A stretch of 64,000 nucleotides of DNA from Abditibacteriaceae bacterium. GTDB taxonomy: Bacteria > Armatimonadota > Abditibacteriia > Abditibacteriales > Abditibacteriaceae. The stretch is from positions 62,001 to 126,000 of the forward strand of contig JAFAZH010000025.1 in assembly GCA_019239895.1 (NCBI GenBank), written 5' to 3'. Positions 1-6,601 of this stretch are shown piece after piece; within the stretch, counting starts at the first letter, position 1; each line of letters begins with the position of its first letter. The notes beneath the pieces are model-generated. The model searched no databases, had not been told where the DNA came from, and saw only the letters and a program-made list of their open reading frames with translations. The translations under genes and the position numbers were made by a program.

Positions 1-2
1 CG

Positions 3-1433
3 GCTTCTGTTATTGTCGGTTCTAAACGTTTTACCGAATCTTACGTGTTAGGCGAGATTGCTAAGAAGGTCTTGGCGGATGCAGGTTTACAGGCGGAGCA
101 TCGGCAGGGGATGGGCAATACGGGTATTGTATGGGGTGCGTTAAAAAGTGGGGCGATTAATATGTATCCCGAATATACCGGCACTGTTGGCGAAGAGATT
201 CTCAAGCGTAAAGGCCAGACGCCGGAACAGATGCGCACGGCGTTAGCTCAATACAAAGTTGGCATGACCGGAGAGCTTGGCTTTAACAACACCTATGCTG
301 TTTGTATGCGCCGCGACAAAGCGGAAAAGCTTGGCATTCATAACATCAGCGATTTGCGCAATCATCCTGAATTGCGCGTCGGCATGACGCATGAGTTCCT
401 CAAACGCAAAGATGGCTGGGAGCCATTGACGGCCCGCTATGGGCTGCACATGCAAAGCGTGAAGGGCATTGATCATGCTCTGGGTTATGCCGCCCTGGTG
501 AACGACCAGATTGATTTGATAGATGCTTATTCTACTGATGCCGAAATCGCCCGTTATAACCTGGTGGTTTTAGCCGATGATCTCAACTTCTTTCCCCAGT
601 ATAAAGCCGTTTTCCTCTATCGTTTGGATACCGACCCAAAAGCCATTGCCGCCATTCGTAAACTGGAAGGCACCTTCACCGAAGCAAAGATGGTGCGCCT
701 CAATGCTGAAGCCGAAAAGACCAAGAATTACACGCTCGCCGCTTCGCTCTATTTTGGCGATGCGGCCCACAAAACGGCGGAGACTGGGGTTAGCGGTGAA
801 TCCTTTCCCTCGCAATTGGCACGCTGGACAACACGACATCTCACCCTCGTTGGCATCTCGCTTTTGATGGCCATCTTGGTAGGTCTGCCACTGGGCATCG
901 TGGCCAGTCGCTCCGGCCCGCTGGGTGGTTTTATTTTGGGCACGGTGGGGGTTATTCAAACCATTCCTTCCCTGGCCCTGCTCGCCCTCCTCGTGCCGCT
1001 ACCATTTTTTGGTATCAGCCCCACGACTGCTATCTTTGCGCTTTTTCTTTATAGCCTGTTGCCGATTGTGCGCAATACAGCCACCGGGCTTCAAGAGATA
1101 CCACCACCCCTCCGCGAATCCGCCGCCGCTTTAGGTCTGGAGCCAGGGGCGCAACTCACCAAAATCTTTCTACCAATGGCCGCACGCACCATTCTGGCAG
1201 GTATTAAAACCAGCGCCGTCATTAACGTTGGCACCGCCACGATTGCAGCCCTGATTGGTGCGGGCGGCCTGGGTGAGCCTATCATCAGCGGCTTGAGTCT
1301 CAATGACAACGCCACCATTTTACAGGGCGCGATTCCGGCGGCAATTCTGGCGCTGCTGGTGCAGTCTGGCTTTGATCTGCTTGACCATTTGCTGATCCCC
1401 AGAGGTATGCGGACACCTGCTCCAAGACGTTAG
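3..1433 (+). CDS. Osmoprotectant ABC transporter, substrate-binding/permease fusion (5' partial)
   Basis: The reading frame is open from the window edge, so the start lies upstream. The visible part has about 476 residues. The first ~260 form a glycine betaine/choline/carnitine-type binding domain (OpuAC-like; [12 protein letters not shown] near the edge, then a [13 protein letters not shown] segment). The last ~200 form an ABC permease domain with several membrane segments and the EAA loop that contacts the ATPase (around [14 protein letters not shown]). Fusion of binding protein and permease is known for OpuC/OpuF-type quaternary ammonium importers. Unusually, the binding domain precedes the permease. 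The ATPase is expected upstream. The gene ends in TAG, used here as a real stop. The substrate is inferred from family only. Confidence 0.9.
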   Translation, partial: ASVIVGSKRFTESYVLGEIAKKVLADAGLQAEHRQGMGNTGIVWGALKSGAINMYPEYTGTVGEEILKRKGQTPEQMRTALAQYKVGMTGELGFNNTYAVCMRRDKAEKLGIHNISDLRNHPELRVGMTHEFLKRKDGWEPLTARYGLHMQSVKGIDHALGYAALVNDQIDLIDAYSTDAEIARYNLVVLADDLNFFPQYKAVFLYRLDTDPKAIAAIRKLEGTFTEAKMVRLNAEAEKTKNYTLAASLYFGDAAHKTAETGVSGESFPSQLARWTTRHLTLVGISLLMAILVGLPLGIVASRSGPLGGFILGTVGVIQTIPSLALLALLVPLPFFGISPTTAIFALFLYSLLPIVRNTATGLQEIPPPLRESAAALGLEPGAQLTKIFLPMAARTILAGIKTSAVINVGTATIAALIGAGGLGEPIISGLSLNDNATILQGAIPAAILALLVQSGFDLLDHLLIPRGMRTPAPRR

Positions 1434-1494
1434 AGGAATAGATATTGCAAAGCAAGGCGTCTCGTTTGACTTATGATTGGAACCTGCCTTAGCA

Positions 1495-2016
1495 ATGGAA
1501 GAAGTAATTACAACCCCGGAGGCGGAAGTTGCCGCCGTTGATGAAGAGGAAGCGCGTTTTGTGCTGCAAATCGTGCAGCCTGCCTTACTGGGCCTGATGG
1601 ATGGCTCTGTCTCAACTTTAGCGCCGCTCTTTGCCACCGCAGGCTTAACCCACAAACCCCACGCAGCCTTTTTCGTTGGCCTGGCCGCGTCTGTGGGCGC
1701 TGGCATCAGTATGGGCCTGGCCGAAGCTCTATCCGATGATGGTCAAGTCACCGGCAGGGGCAACCCGATTCTGCGCGGTGGCATCACGGGCCTGGCTACC
1801 ACTCTCGGCGGAATGCTGCACACCCTACCCTTTCTTATTACAAATCTACGCGCCGCATTGCACCTGGCTTATATCGTGGTCGTCATCGAGTTGCTGGCGA
1901 TTTCTTTCATCCGCTACTATTACATGAAAAGCCCCTTGGCTCAAACTGTGATTCAAGTTATTTTAGGTGGTGGGTTGGTCTTTGGCATTGGTCTCTGGTT
2001 GGGTGGCTTAGGCTAA
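1495..2016 (+). CDS. VIT/MbfA-type membrane transporter domain protein
   Basis: About 173 residues. After a short acidic N-terminus (~30 residues) the protein is a chain of hydrophobic segments with the signatures [34 protein letters not shown] and [11 protein letters not shown]. These match the membrane half of MbfA (erythrin-vacuolar iron transport family) and VIT1/CCC1 proteins, which move iron or manganese out of the cytosol. The ferritin-like erythrin domain present in full-length MbfA is missing, so this is a stand-alone VIT domain. A TTG at 1477 is an alternative start and neither start has a clear Shine-Dalgarno. It follows the transporter gene by ~60 bases and is convergent with the next gene. 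The metal substrate is inference. Confidence 0.8.
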   Translation: MEEVITTPEAEVAAVDEEEARFVLQIVQPALLGLMDGSVSTLAPLFATAGLTHKPHAAFFVGLAASVGAGISMGLAEALSDDGQVTGRGNPILRGGITGLATTLGGMLHTLPFLITNLRAALHLAYIVVVIELLAISFIRYYYMKSPLAQTVIQVILGGGLVFGIGLWLGGLG

Positions 2017-2040
2017 GACCTTCCCACATTGCTAACCGTT

Positions 2041-2880
2041 CTACTTCCCTACGCCATTAGTGGATACAGTGTCTTTACTCATCCGTTCTAAATGGGAATC
2101 AATGCCATCTAACTTGCGCAAAATAAGGCCGATTTCGGATTCGGCGCGGGTGTTGACATCGTGGTCAATTTCAGCGGTGAGGCGGTCTTTGTCCGATTGG
2201 CGGTTCTGGCTCATCATAATAATTGGTGCAGCGTAAGCGGCCTGAAAGGAAAGGGCGAGGTTGAGCAGGATAAAGGGATAAGGGTCCCAGTTTTTGATGA
2301 AGTGGGTGACATTCAAAGTGACCCAGGCAATCAGCAGAATGCTCTGCACGATAATGAATCGCCAACTGCCCATCGTGGCGGCAAAAGCATCAGCGATGCG
2401 TTGACCTGTGGTTAACTTTTCTTCCAGAACATCGTTGACGTTGCGCACCACACTTTCGCGGATGCGCTTGTCGGTGCGGTTTAAGCGTCGCCCCAAGACG
2501 GTTAGCACATCAATAGCCGCGTCGGGGTGTTCCCGTAAAAACGCGAGGAACTCGTTACGGTCTAAGGCGAGAGCGACGACTTCGGACTTAGCCTGGACAT
2601 GCGATGACGAGGGTTCGCCAGTCAGGAGTGGCAAATCGCCGAAATATTCTCCCGGTTCAATTTCATCCAGCAATACCTCCTGCCCGCTCGCGTCATGCAC
2701 AAAGACTTTGGCCTCACCTTGCAGCACCACATAGAAATAATCGCAACTGCCCTCTTCGCTGATAATGATCTCGCCAGGAATAAAAGTCTCTTCGTCCATG
2801 ATCGAACGAATACCCGCTAATTCTTCATCATCCATTGCACTAAAGATTGGTATCTGCTTGAGCGCGGCCAGGTCAATCAT
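2041..2880 (-). CDS. Cyclic nucleotide-binding domain / DUF1003 membrane protein
   Basis: 279 residues. Residues 5-120 are a cNMP-binding (CRP-like) domain: PGEIIISEEG, the PGEYFGDLPLLTGEPSSS phosphate-binding cassette region and a C-terminal helix. Residues ~150-255 are DUF1003: an amphipathic start, two membrane segments (FIIVQSILLIAWVTLNV and PFILLNLALSFQAAYAAP) and the typical MMSQNRQSDKDR motif. There is no helix-turn-helix, so it is not a transcription factor. It looks like a membrane protein gated or modulated by a nucleotide, but the ligand is unknown. It ends in TAG. The start is supported by AGGGAGAAG just upstream. Confidence 0.85.
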   Translation of the reverse strand: MIDLAALKQIPIFSAMDDEELAGIRSIMDEETFIPGEIIISEEGSCDYFYVVLQGEAKVFVHDASGQEVLLDEIEPGEYFGDLPLLTGEPSSSHVQAKSEVVALALDRNEFLAFLREHPDAAIDVLTVLGRRLNRTDKRIRESVVRNVNDVLEEKLTTGQRIADAFAATMGSWRFIIVQSILLIAWVTLNVTHFIKNWDPYPFILLNLALSFQAAYAAPIIMMSQNRQSDKDRLTAEIDHDVNTRAESEIGLILRKLDGIDSHLERMSKDTVSTNGVGK

Positions 2881-3038
2881 ATTCTTCTCCCTTTCCGATA
2901 GATGGAGTTATGCTTCCCAATCCATCACATATTAACACAAGACTATGTATGTTAAGAATTAATAAAATATCAATTTTATGGCGTAGCTGATGCCCCTGCA
3001 TGACTCACTGACCCGCAGCAGAGTGATGTGCTACACGT

Positions 3039-3044
3039 TATACT
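3039..3044 (+). promoter_or_regulatory. Candidate -10 box for the tRNA/PTH2 module
   Basis: TATACT lies 28 bases before the tRNA 5' end, in an AT-rich stretch. No good -35 is seen, so the call is tentative. No terminator separates the tRNA from the genes after it, so this may drive the whole module. Confidence 0.35.
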
Positions 3045-3071
3045 TTAACTATTGGTTACATGAGCCAAGAA

Positions 3072-3144
3072 GAGCCATAAGCTCATAGGTGGAGCGGTGC
3101 TCTCTAAAAGCGCGTCAGAAAGGGTTCGAGTCCCTTATGGCTCA
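3072..3144 (+). tRNA. tRNA with anticodon CUA (amber suppressor-type)
   Basis: Cloverleaf read by eye. The acceptor stem GAGCCAT (3072-3078) pairs perfectly with ATGGCTC (3137-3143), with discriminator A at 3144. D arm: GCTC (3081-3084) with GAGC (3092-3095) around a GG-containing loop. Anticodon stem: GTGCT (3097-3101) with AGCGC (3109-3113). Anticodon loop CTCTAAA gives U33 and anticodon CUA (3104-3106), which reads UAG. T arm: AAGGG, TTCGAGT, CCCTT. CCA is not encoded. The variable loop is short (six bases), so it is not Leu, Ser or bacterial Tyr in type. It lacks the marks of tRNA-Pyl. Odd bases: A instead of U at position 8, and T and G at the usual R15 and A21 positions of the D loop. 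The amino acid it carries cannot be told from sequence. Confidence 0.87.
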
Positions 3145-3180
3145 TTGGCCAACTCTATTTTTCTCCACCAGGAGACTGTC

Positions 3181-3234
3181 ATGTTGTAGCTGGATTTTCT
3201 ATAGCAGTGTCGTGGGCCACCGTTATATCCCTGA
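3181..3234 (+). CDS. Putative 17-codon leader ORF with two in-frame UAG codons
   Basis: ATG at 3181 follows AGGAG (3170-3174) at six bases, an excellent ribosome-binding site. Reading on in frame gives M L (UAG) L D F L (UAG) Q C R G P P L Y P and then TGA at 3232-3234. The UAG codons are at 3187-3189 and 3202-3204. If UAG stops translation the peptide is only two residues. If UAG is decoded, by the tRNA ending 37 bases upstream, ribosomes run to the TGA. The last codons (3220-3231) lie on the 5' arm of a hairpin whose 3' arm covers the ribosome-binding site of the following gene. This is the arrangement of a translational attenuator. That it is translated is inference. Confidence 0.6.
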
Positions 3235-3269
3235 TGTTTACCCATTTCAAAAACTTCAGAGGATATAAC
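3222..3269 (+). promoter_or_regulatory. Hairpin sequestering the ribosome-binding site of the 142-aa gene
   Basis: GTTATATCC (3222-3230) and GGATATAAC (3261-3269) are perfectly complementary over nine bases, with a 30-base loop. The 3' arm contains part of the Shine-Dalgarno AGAGGA (3258-3263) and the spacer up to the ATG at 3271. The 5' arm coincides with the last codons of the leader ORF. A ribosome stopping at either UAG would leave the hairpin intact. One ending at the TGA at 3232 would cover the 5' arm and free the site. Confidence 0.6.
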
Positions 3270-3270
3270 A

Positions 3271-3699
3271 ATGAATACATTAAGCAAAGAAACCACTGGC
3301 GCATTCTTCCAGGCTAGCGGCCAGGATAACACCCTTGAGGGCTATGCGGCTCTGCAAGCGCATTGGAGTTCCCTCGTAAACTCACCGGCGGCAGCCAAGC
3401 TTGGCCCGGAGCATCACCTGCTGTATCAGGCGCTGCGCGGCAAGGACTGGCGCAAGGCGTTTGCCCCTATCACTAATTCCCGCAAGTTGGCGAACGGAGC
3501 TTTCTACAATTGGGGATTGCAGCACGCTCTACGCGGTATCCACTCCCAGCACACTCAAGATAAGTTGCTGGCTCCCTTTGGCAACCTTATCAACGAGCAA
3601 GTTCTTCAGCAAGTGCGTGGCCTGCTGCCCAAGCGCGTCCTAGGCTTTGAAGTGCCCCAGGCGTATGAGAGGTCTGAGGAGGTGTCTGGCCATGACTGA
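3271..3699 (+). CDS. Uncharacterised protein of the UAG-recoding operon
   Basis: 142 residues, no recognised family. No signal peptide or membrane segment is seen. The composition (alternating short helical stretches with a conserved-looking LLYQALRGKDWRKAF and NGAFYNWGLQHALRGIHS) suggests a soluble, mainly helical protein. The start has AGAGGA at a good distance, and this site is covered by the hairpin described separately. The stop is TGA, and the next gene starts inside this one (ATG at 3692, 8-base overlap), so the two are translationally coupled. Its position between a CUA tRNA and a PTH2-like gene suggests a role in tRNA or translation biology, which is guilt by association only. Confidence 0.7.
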   Translation: MNTLSKETTGAFFQASGQDNTLEGYAALQAHWSSLVNSPAAAKLGPEHHLLYQALRGKDWRKAFAPITNSRKLANGAFYNWGLQHALRGIHSQHTQDKLLAPFGNLINEQVLQQVRGLLPKRVLGFEVPQAYERSEEVSGHD

Positions 3700-4054
3700 G
3701 GCTAAGGCCAATACTCTAAACCTCAGCTTGCCCGATGCCTAGACACCGTATGTCTACGTTTTCGTGCGACAGGATATTTCTCTCGCAGCCCAGTTGGTTC
3801 AGGTCGGCCATGCCTGTCTGGAAGCGGGCCAACGCTTCGAGCAACCGGCACAACCCTGCCATCTCGTGCTATGCGGCGTGTCGTCAGAAGAGCAACTGGC
3901 GCGCGTCGTGGAGCAATTAGAACAGCAGGAAGTGCGCGTTTTCTTGTTCTACGAACCTGATTTTCCGCGCGGCTACACCGCCGCTTGCACCGAACCGGTG
4001 TGCGGTGAACGCCGCCGGATTTTCAGAAGGTTCCGACTGTGGCGCGAGGGGTAA
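3692..4054 (+). CDS. Peptidyl-tRNA hydrolase 2-like protein with in-frame UAG at codon 17
   Basis: Read through the UAG at 3740-3742 the product is 120 residues, the normal size of PTH2 (about 115-120). After MTEAKANTLNLSLPDA and the UAG come the first beta strand TPYVYVFVRQD, the helix AAQLVQVGHACLEAG (QxxH region of PTH2), the strand CHLVLCGV, the helix EEQLARVVEQLEQQ, and the C-terminal VFLFYEPDFPRGYTAACTEP block, which resembles the PTH2 segment with the catalytic Asp and Thr. A start after the UAG (GTG at 3764) would remove the first strand, so readthrough looks necessary. The Shine-Dalgarno AGGAGG (3677-3682) and the overlap with the previous gene support the start. It ends in TAA. PTH2 family enzymes cleave peptidyl-tRNA. 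A one-base nonsense mutation is the alternative. Confidence 0.75.
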
Positions 4055-4058
4055 ATGC

Positions 4059-4099
4059 CAACAGGCAGCAGCGTAAGTTACTTACGCTGCTGCCTGTTG
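4059..4099 (+). terminator. Perfect 19-bp hairpin after the PTH2-like gene
   Basis: Arms 4059-4077 and 4081-4099 are perfectly complementary around a TTA loop, five bases after the stop codon. There is no T run, so it may act as an RNA-stabilising 3' hairpin rather than a classical terminator. Confidence 0.6.
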
Positions 4100-4168
4100 A
4101 TTAACAATGAGGTACTTTAATTTGAGCGGCTCTAACAAAATGCATTAAGCTGTGGCGTAGGAGCTATA

Positions 4169-4256
4169 CGTCATGTTGAGCGCAGCGAAACATCTCGTGC
4201 TTAATAGTCTTCATTAACTCAGAGGCACGAGATGTTTCGCTGCGCTCAACATGACG
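4169..4256. repeat. Intergenic inverted repeat, 32-bp perfect arms
   Basis: Arms 4169-4200 and 4225-4256 are perfectly complementary with a 24-base loop. The core GTCATGTTGAGCGCAGCGAA is like the dispersed GTCATTYCGAGCGGAGC elements found twice more in this window (13756 and 15958). The 4100-4304 gap holds nothing else. Confidence 0.85.
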
Positions 4257-4304
4257 GGCCTCGTATTGTTACTTTATTCTCTTTTCGTCAGGTAATCTCA
4301 GTTC

Positions 4305-4667
4305 TTACTTATGCGCAGCCCCGGTGCGATGGATATGGCTCTGGCCTTCGGTTGGCAATCCGGCCTGAACCCACTCCTCCTTGCCACCTTGAAAATCGCG
4401 CACATTAGTGTAGCCTAAAGCTGCCAGATCACGGGCAGCATGTTCCGACGCCTGTCAGGTAGAACTGGCACAATAAACCACAATATCGGCGTTTTTATCT
4501 GGCAACAATTGAGGTGCTAAAGCCGCCACCTGATCTGGCGGCAGGTTAATTGCGCCGGGCAAGTGCGTATGGCGATAGTAGGAGGGAGAAAGGGTCTCTA
4601 CCAACACGAAATTATCTTTGCGGTCTATCTTAGCCTTGAGTTCATCTAGGGTAATTGTCCCAGCCAT
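4305..4667 (-). CDS. Rhodanese-like protein, candidate selenoprotein (UGA at codon 71)
   Basis: Read through the UGA at 4455-4457 the product is 120 residues, a complete single-domain rhodanese: MAGTITLDELKAKIDRKD, the HLPGAINLP motif, VVYCASST then UGA then QAS, GYTNVRDFQGGKEEW, stop TAA at 4305. The first Cys (YCAS) is the usual catalytic residue. In this rhodanese group the pattern is YCASxTCxAS, so UGA stands at a conserved Cys. A hairpin with bacterial SECIS spacing lies 15 bases after the UGA. Rhodaneses with Sec are known in bacteria. AAGGAGA supports the start. It is probably co-transcribed with the thioredoxin upstream. A Cys-to-stop mutation is the alternative. Confidence 0.72.
4420..4439 (-). 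promoter_or_regulatory. Candidate bacterial SECIS element in the rhodanese gene
   Basis: On the coding strand GCTGCC pairs with GGCAGC around the 8-base loop CGTGATCT. The stem starts 15 bases after the UGA and the apical loop 21 bases after it, inside the range described for bacterial SECIS elements, with G among the first two loop bases. Confidence 0.55.
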
Positions 4668-4734
4668 ACAAGTCTCCTTGAATTTAGTTATTTCTCCTCG
4701 TGCGCCTAAGCATAAAGAGCACCTCTCACAGTAT

Positions 4735-5064
4735 CTAACTGTTAATGGCTGCTATAATTTTATCGGATAAGCGGACTTCGCTCATAGCCCCAATCAGTTG
4801 CTCCACCACTTGCCCGTTTTTCAACAGCAGGAACGTTGGCATATTCATCACGCCATACTGCATAGCCAACTCCTGATTTTCAATGGCGTTACACTTGACG
4901 ATTTTAAGCTGCCCCTCAAACTTTTGTGCCAACCGCTCCAGCACTGGCACCATCATCTTGCAGGGTGCGCAGTTATCGCCCCAAAAGTCAATGAGCACCG
5001 GCTCACTTGCCTGCATCACTTCAGTGTTGAAATTGCTGCTATTAACCATTGCCACTTGTGCCAT
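4735..5064 (-). CDS. Thioredoxin (CAPC active site)
   Basis: 109 residues, the usual thioredoxin length. The fold is complete: VLIDFWGDNCAPCKMMVPVLE carries the active site with CAPC instead of the common CGPC, then GVMNMPTFLLLKNGQ with the cis-Pro. It is a cytosolic disulfide reductase, possibly supplying electrons to the neighbouring rhodanese or reducing persulfides. GGAGG upstream supports the start. Its promoter region contains a 14-bp-arm palindrome that is probably the binding site of the divergent ArsR-type repressor. It ends in TAG. Confidence 0.92.
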   Translation of the reverse strand: MAQVAMVNSSNFNTEVMQASEPVLIDFWGDNCAPCKMMVPVLERLAQKFEGQLKIVKCNAIENQELAMQYGVMNMPTFLLLKNGQVVEQLIGAMSEVRLSDKIIAAINS

Positions 5065-5075
5065 CAGGAACCTCC

Positions 5076-5109
5076 AATAAATAGTTTGACTTTTTTCAAA
5101 CTATTTATT
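5076..5109. promoter_or_regulatory. Palindromic operator between thioredoxin and ArsR genes
   Basis: AATAAATAGTTTGA (5076-5089) and TCAAACTATTTATT (5096-5109) form a perfect 14-bp inverted repeat with a 6-base centre. It lies 12 bases upstream of the thioredoxin start and 98 bases upstream of the ArsR gene, fitting an ArsR-family autoregulatory operator. Confidence 0.7.
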
Positions 5110-5206
5110 CTAAGCATAATGCTATGGAGCCAAAATGACAAGAGTTTGGGGGCAGAAGTTTTAGCCTTGCCGCAACAATCAATGTCTTAGATTATCTTAT
5201 TAGGTT

Positions 5207-5515
5207 ATGCGAGAACTGCACCACCCTAACATTCAAGAAGTACCCGTTTCTAATGTGCTGCACGCCTTGAGCGACCCGGTGCGATTACAGATTGTGCGGA
5301 TCGTAGCCGAGATGGGCGAACGCTGTTGCGGCAACTGCGGTATTAACATGCCAAAACCAACGCTTTCACACCACTTTAAAGTGCTGCGCGAAGCGGGTAT
5401 TATCAACGTGCGACAAGAAGGCACGCAACGCTGCATCTCGCTGCGCAGCGAGGATTTAAACTCTCGCTTTCCTGGCTTACTTGATTCAGTGCTCCAGGCG
5501 TCCGAGCCGCTGTGA
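5207..5515 (+). CDS. ArsR-family transcriptional repressor
   Basis: 102 residues. It is a winged helix-turn-helix: HALSDPVRLQIVRIVAEMG, then CCGNCGINMPKPTLSHHFKV as the recognition helix region, then LREAGIINVRQEGTQRCISL as the wing. The Cys cluster CCGNC lies just before the recognition helix, near the position where thiol- or metal-sensing ArsR proteins bind their signal. It is divergent from a thioredoxin and a rhodanese, so a persulfide- or thiol-responsive role like SqrR/BigR is likely (inference). It ends in TGA. Confidence 0.88.
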   Translation: MRELHHPNIQEVPVSNVLHALSDPVRLQIVRIVAEMGERCCGNCGINMPKPTLSHHFKVLREAGIINVRQEGTQRCISLRSEDLNSRFPGLLDSVLQASEPL

Positions 5516-5528
5516 CTTTAACCTTTGC

Positions 5529-6542
5529 CTAATTCCAGGCTAATTGCTGACGCGTTTTCCAGTAGAGTTCGGGTGGTTCACCCAGTGACTCAAGCTGTGT
5601 GTTAGCGGCATCATTCCATTGCACTTCCAAGGCCGCGAGATTAGACAGCAGTTGTTGCGTGGTGGCGGCACCACTTAAAACCACATCTATCCACGGTTGA
5701 GCCAGGACTGCGGCCAGAGCTAAGGCATCCAAAGTTATCTTCATCCGTTCTGCCTCGCGCTCTAAGCGGGCACGCTGGGTGGCAAAAGCGGGGGCAGTGC
5801 TACGGGAGGTCAAGCGGCCATTGGCGAGGGCTTCTTTGATAATGACACCCATACCCGCTGCATGTGCTTCGCGTAATACTGCCGTGGCCGAAGTCTCCAG
5901 CAAGTTCCAAGTTGCCTGCACGCAGTCAAAGAGGCGGACTCCATCACAAGCGATTTCCATTGCCCGCCGCAAAGTCGCCGCCTGGTTAGGGCCACTCAGA
6001 GTGAGGCCAATCAATACACCTACACTTTTAAGCTGGGCTAAGGCCGCCAGTACTTCCTGATTTTCCAGCACTCCACTTTCTAAAGTGGCTGAGTGAATCT
6101 GATAAAGATCAAGATGCTCACCCAATAGGGCACGACTCTCCTGCCACTGCCGTTGCAGGACGGCCAGTGAATGGTCTTTGACCTCATGCACTGGTGCCTG
6201 CACCTGCCAGCCTGCGGTGTAGGTATAGCCCCATTTCGAGCCTATCGTCACACTGGAAGGTGCAACGTTACGGGCCATCAGCCACGAGCTAAGAAATCGT
6301 TCCGACTCGCCATAAGAACGCGCCGCATCAAAATATCGCACCCCGGCATTCCAGGCGGCATCCAAGACTTCATGGGCGTGCGCTTCCATTGCCGCCAGGT
6401 CATAGCTGCCATGTAAGTCCGTCGCATGGCCCAAGTCTGCCGCATGGCCGAGATTGATATAACCGGGTCGCCCTAATGCGGCTAACCCCAATCCTAATGG
6501 CGACACTAACAAACTTGTTGAACCCAGAGGCCGTAAATTCAT
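5529..6542 (-). CDS. Aldo/keto reductase family protein
   Basis: 337 residues, typical for the family. The catalytic tetrad can be placed: Asp and Tyr in FDAARSYGESERFL, Lys in IGSKWGY, and His in YQIHSA. A stretch around residues 30-50 (GHAADLGHATDLHGSYDL) is an unusual small insertion with a short repeated motif. It acts in the cytosol on an unknown carbonyl substrate with NADPH. It is convergent with the ArsR gene (13-base gap). Confidence 0.88.
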   Translation of the reverse strand: MNLRPLGSTSLLVSPLGLGLAALGRPGYINLGHAADLGHATDLHGSYDLAAMEAHAHEVLDAAWNAGVRYFDAARSYGESERFLSSWLMARNVAPSSVTIGSKWGYTYTAGWQVQAPVHEVKDHSLAVLQRQWQESRALLGEHLDLYQIHSATLESGVLENQEVLAALAQLKSVGVLIGLTLSGPNQAATLRRAMEIACDGVRLFDCVQATWNLLETSATAVLREAHAAGMGVIIKEALANGRLTSRSTAPAFATQRARLEREAERMKITLDALALAAVLAQPWIDVVLSGAATTQQLLSNLAALEVQWNDAANTQLESLGEPPELYWKTRQQLAWN

Positions 6543-6601
6543 CAGGGGATATTTGGCGAAGCTTGGAATGACATTGCTATTGGTGCTACTGACACGATGG
6601 T

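Noticed and set aside
577..867. Long open frames opposite or inside known genes
   Set aside because: These and dozens of similar frames lie entirely inside genes with clear homology in another frame. No evidence for translation.
3072..3144. Pyrrolysine tRNA
   Set aside because: The anticodon is CUA, but the D arm, two-base acceptor-D spacing, 5-bp anticodon stem and six-base variable loop are ordinary. No pylS or pylBCD genes are in the window.
4169..4256. CRISPR array or miniature IS ends
   Set aside because: Only a single inverted pair without spacers or a transposase-like ORF. No CRISPR repeats were found anywhere in the window.
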